From contig NZ_JAATOX010000019.1 in NCBI RefSeq assembly GCF_011806385.1, positions 1 to 47,194 of the forward strand: a DNA stretch of 47,194 nucleotides, given 5' to 3'. The notes beneath the pieces were generated by a model. It did not search any database, had not been told where the DNA came from, and worked only from the letters and a program-made list of their open reading frames with translations. A program made the translations under genes and the position numbers. Below, one piece after another: positions 44,728 through 47,194 of the stretch (the first letter of the stretch is position 1; the number at the start of each line of letters is the position of its first letter). Origin of the DNA: Phaeobacter sp. HF9A (GTDB lineage: Bacteria > Pseudomonadota > Alphaproteobacteria > Rhodobacterales > Rhodobacteraceae).

Positions 44728-46236
44728 ATGACAACCGAAGTGCGCGTGCCCACCCTGGGCGAATCCGTGACCGAAGCGACCGTCGCCACCTGGTTCAAGA
44801 AACCCGGCGACACCGTGGCGCAGGACGAGATGCTCTGCGAGCTGGAGACCGACAAGGTAACGGTCGAAGTCCCCGCCCCCGCCGCCGGGGTGCTGGCCGA
44901 AATCGTCGCCAATGAAGGCGACACCGTTGGCGTCGATGCCCTGCTGGCCAGCATCAGCGAGGCCGGAGAAGCCACTACCCCCGCCGCAGACGCCCCGAAA
45001 GCCGCGGCCGAGGCCCCTGCCGCCGCGAGCGACAGCGGTGCCAGCACCGACGTGATGGTGCCGACCCTTGGCGAAAGCGTCACCGAAGCCAGCGTCTCCA
45101 CCTGGTTCAAGAAGGTCGGCGATACCGTCGCGCAGGACGAAATGCTCTGCGAGCTGGAGACCGACAAGGTCTCCGTCGAGGTTCCCGCCCCCGCTGCCGG
45201 TGTGCTGACCGAGATCATCGCGCCGGAAGGCACCACGGTCGATGCCTCGGCCAAGCTCGGGGTGATCTCCGGCGGCGAAGGTGCTTCGGCGGCGGCGGCC
45301 CCCTCTGCTGCGCCTGCCGCAGCCGCTGCACCGGCCGCCGCGGGCAAGGACGTCGCCAATGCGCCATCGGCGGAAAAAGCGATGGCCGAGGCCGGTCTGA
45401 GCGCGGATCAGGGCAGCGGCCGCGATGGTCGCATCATGAAAGAAGACGTGGCCGCAGCCGTCGCAGCCGCCAAAGCGGCCCCCGCACCGGCCCCGGCCGC
45501 CGCGCCGGTACGTGGTCCGGTCTCTGCCGATGATGCCTCGCGCGAGGAACGGGTGAAGATGACCCGCCTGCGCCAGACCATCGCCAAGCGCCTGAAGGAC
45601 AGTCAGAACACCGCCGCCATGCTGACCACCTACAACGAGGTCGACATGACCGAGGTGATGGCGCTGCGCAACGAGTACAAAGACCTGTTCCTGAAGAAAC
45701 ACGGCGTCAAACTCGGCTTCATGTCCTTCTTCACCAAGGCCTGCGTGCACGCCCTGCGCGAAGTGCCCGAGGTCAACGCAGAAATCGACGGCACCGATAT
45801 CGTCTACAAGAACTTCGTGCACATGGGCATCGCCGCCGGCACGCCGACGGGTCTTGTGGTGCCGGTGATCCGCGACGCCGACGCGATGTCATTCGCCGAT
45901 ATCGAGAAGGCGATTGCCGAGAAAGGCGCGCGCGCCCGTGACGGCAAACTGTCGATGGCGGAAATGCAGGGCGGCACCTTCACCATCTCCAACGGTGGTG
46001 TCTATGGCTCGCTGATGTCCTCGCCGATCCTGAACCCGCCGCAATCGGGTATCCTCGGCATGCACAAGATCCAGGACCGTCCGATGGCGATCAACGGCAA
46101 GGTGGAAATCCGCCCGATGATGTATCTGGCGCTGTCTTATGACCACCGCATCGTCGACGGCAAAGGTGCCGTGACCTTCCTCGTGCGCGTCAAGGAAGCG
46201 CTGGAAGACCCGCGTCGTCTGCTGATGGATCTGTAA
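44728..46236 (+). CDS. sucB: Dihydrolipoyl succinyltransferase (E2) with two lipoyl domains
   Basis: 502-residue E2 core. Two tandem lipoyl domains cover about residues 1-78 and 105-183, each with ELETDK (lipoyl lysines K43 and K147). They are joined and followed by Ala/Pro-rich linkers. The peripheral subunit-binding domain is near 211-241 ([13 protein letters not shown]...[11 protein letters not shown]), and the catalytic domain ends with [15 protein letters not shown]. Most SucB proteins have one lipoyl domain and about 400 residues; here the duplicates are also strongly similar at DNA level. It lies 14 bp after sucA. No E3 (lpd) is seen before the window ends. Confidence 0.97.
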   Translation: MTTEVRVPTLGESVTEATVATWFKKPGDTVAQDEMLCELETDKVTVEVPAPAAGVLAEIVANEGDTVGVDALLASISEAGEATTPAADAPKAAAEAPAAASDSGASTDVMVPTLGESVTEASVSTWFKKVGDTVAQDEMLCELETDKVSVEVPAPAAGVLTEIIAPEGTTVDASAKLGVISGGEGASAAAAPSAAPAAAAAPAAAGKDVANAPSAEKAMAEAGLSADQGSGRDGRIMKEDVAAAVAAAKAAPAPAPAAAPVRGPVSADDASREERVKMTRLRQTIAKRLKDSQNTAAMLTTYNEVDMTEVMALRNEYKDLFLKKHGVKLGFMSFFTKACVHALREVPEVNAEIDGTDIVYKNFVHMGIAAGTPTGLVVPVIRDADAMSFADIEKAIAEKGARARDGKLSMAEMQGGTFTISNGGVYGSLMSSPILNPPQSGILGMHKIQDRPMAINGKVEIRPMMYLALSYDHRIVDGKGAVTFLVRVKEALEDPRRLLMDL

Positions 46237-46242
46237 AACGCC

Positions 46243-46287
46243 CATTGGCCCTGCTCCGCGCCCAAGTGGCAAGGACCAGGGCCAATG
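46243..46287 (+). other. Long-loop hairpin after sucB
   Basis: CATTGGCCCTG (46243-46253) and CAGGGCCAATG (46277-46287) are perfect 11-bp arms with a 23-base loop and no T-run. It starts 6 bp after the sucB stop and may protect or end the suc message. Confidence 0.45.
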
Positions 46288-46354
46288 CCTTACGCAAAAC
46301 GGGCGCGACCGCCAAAGCGGCACAGCCAAAGTCGGCCAACAGGAGCCCCCCACA

Positions 46355-46747
46355 ATGACGCCAGAACTCAGCGCACTTGCTGCAACGGTCCTGATCCATG
46401 TGGTCACGGTCTTCTGGTCGCAACGGGCGCTGGAAGCGGATATCGGCCATGATGGCAACGTCGGCACCCGCGAAAATCTGGACGACCGCCTGTCGGAACG
46501 CAGCAACCGCCTGCGCCGCTCGCTGGCGAACCACACCGAGAACATCGGCCCCTTCATCATCGCGGTGCTGCTGGTCACCCTGACCGACACCGCCTCATCC
46601 TTCACCGCGATCTGTGCCTGGACCTATGTGGCCGCGCGCGCCCTCTATGTTCCGGCCTATGCCTTTGCCTGGGTGCCCTGGCGCAGCGTGATCTTCGCAA
46701 TCGGTCTACTCGCCACAGTTTCGATGATTGTCGCGAGCTTTATTTGA
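46355..46747 (+). CDS. MAPEG family membrane protein (first copy)
   Basis: 130-residue protein with four hydrophobic segments, the MAPEG (membrane-associated eicosanoid/glutathione metabolism) architecture. The signature region ERSNRLRRSLANHTENIGPF (about residues 48-67) and the C-terminal ALYVPAYAFAWVPWRSVIF are typical. Bacterial members may handle glutathione-linked hydrophobic substrates; none is established here. Followed by a paralogue one base further on. Confidence 0.85.
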   Translation: MTPELSALAATVLIHVVTVFWSQRALEADIGHDGNVGTRENLDDRLSERSNRLRRSLANHTENIGPFIIAVLLVTLTDTASSFTAICAWTYVAARALYVPAYAFAWVPWRSVIFAIGLLATVSMIVASFI

Positions 46748-46748
46748 C

Positions 46749-47159
46749 ATGCCCCCCGAACTCACCGCCCTCACCCTCGCCGCGCTCTTGCAGATCTTCC
46801 AGATCGCCCTGATGGCGGTGTCCGCGAACCTGGAGCTGCAACCCGGCCAGACCCTCGGGCCGCGCGACCGCGACCGGTTGGGCGGCGATCTCCAGGATAT
46901 GGTCTCCAAACGCACCGCACGGCTCTTCCGCGCAATGAACAACCACTTCGAGGGGCTGATCCTCTTCTCCATCGCCTGCGTGGCGGTCACCCTCGCCGAC
47001 AAATCCTCGCCCCTCACCGCGGCCTGCGCCTATGGCTACCTCGCCGCACGTGTCCTCTATATTCCGGCCTATGCCCTTGGCTGGACCCCCTGGCGCAGCC
47101 TGATCTGGGCCGTGGGCTATCTTGCGACCACGCTTATGTTGATCGCAGCCCTACTATGA
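46749..47159 (+). CDS. MAPEG family membrane protein (second copy)
   Basis: 136 residues, four hydrophobic segments, same layout as the first copy: SKRTARLFRAMNNHFEGLILF corresponds to ERSNRLRRSLANHTENIGPF, and RVLYIPAYALGWTPWRSLIW to RALYVPAYAFAWVPWRSVIF. The ATG at 46749 starts one base after the first copy's stop; a TTG at 46728 would overlap it. The pair probably arose by tandem duplication. Confidence 0.85.
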   Translation: MPPELTALTLAALLQIFQIALMAVSANLELQPGQTLGPRDRDRLGGDLQDMVSKRTARLFRAMNNHFEGLILFSIACVAVTLADKSSPLTAACAYGYLAARVLYIPAYALGWTPWRSLIWAVGYLATTLMLIAALL

Positions 47160-47175
47160 GCTTTCATCTTTTCTC

Positions 47176-47189
47176 AAATATCCCGGGGG
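47176..47189. repeat. Second copy of the AAATATCCCGGGGG element
   Basis: The 14 bases AAATATCCCGGGGG repeat those at 32406-32419, again just behind a gene end (here the second MAPEG gene). The rest of the element lies beyond the window. Confidence 0.6.
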
Positions 47190-47194
47190 AGGCC

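Overview
The window looks like a chromosomal segment of a marine alphaproteobacterium of the Roseobacter group (Rhodobacterales). This rests on GC-rich genes, the complete sdhCDAB, mdh and sucCDAB sets, ethylmalonyl-CoA pathway genes (ccr, ecm, mch, mcl2), the tsaB-rimI pair behind an NfuA-type scaffold, the TauE/TIGR02186 pair, and the AAATATCCCGGGGG intergenic repeat that I associate with roseobacters. I see no rRNA, tRNA, CRISPR array, prophage or insertion sequence.

Layout. 0-3.9 kb: an FkbM methyltransferase and an AtuA-like protein (minus strand), then a branched-chain aminotransferase (plus). 4-6.3 kb: UspA, and an nfuA-tsaB-rimI run behind an Irr-box-like palindrome. 6.4-11.3 kb: a BMP-family nucleoside-type ABC importer (binding protein, double ATPase, two permeases) with an operator-like palindrome in front and a clear terminator behind. 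11.4-16.4 kb: TauE/SafE permease with its TIGR02186 partner, an SDR coupled to a RecD-like helicase, and a LuxR-type acyl-homoserine-lactone regulator with no synthase nearby. 16.8-21.8 kb: ccr, a PlsB/PlsC-type acyltransferase and ecm. 21.9-23 kb: an H-NS/HvrA-like protein and deoD. 23-27.2 kb: DUF1989 protein, ornithine decarboxylase with a structured leader, two small conserved-looking proteins, a possible gene remnant and an aldo/keto reductase.

27.6-37.1 kb (mostly minus strand): sdhC-sdhD-sdhA-(sulfotransferase-like)-sdhB and mcl2-nnrU-DUF1737-mch, then a small secreted protein and mdh on the plus strand. 37.2-47.2 kb: a glycosyltransferase (minus), then sucC-(lipoprotein)-sucD-(frameshifted DUF805)-sucA-sucB and two tandem MAPEG genes.

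How it fits together. The TCA genes oxidise succinyl-CoA, succinate and malate. The ethylmalonyl-CoA genes provide a glyoxylate-shunt-independent anaplerotic route (Ccr makes ethylmalonyl-CoA, Ecm makes methylsuccinyl-CoA, Mch makes beta-methylmalyl-CoA, Mcl2 releases malate), so the two pathways meet at malate and succinyl-CoA. The strongest non-coding signal is a pair of GTGATCAC palindromes, 21 bp centre to centre, about 115 bp before the start codon of both sdhC and sucC. Other signals are a CTGCG/CGCAG palindrome shared by ccr and mcl2, an Irr-like box before nfuA, and a foldable leader before the ornithine decarboxylase. Both the sdh and suc operons carry extra genes inserted between subunits, and one of these is frameshifted.
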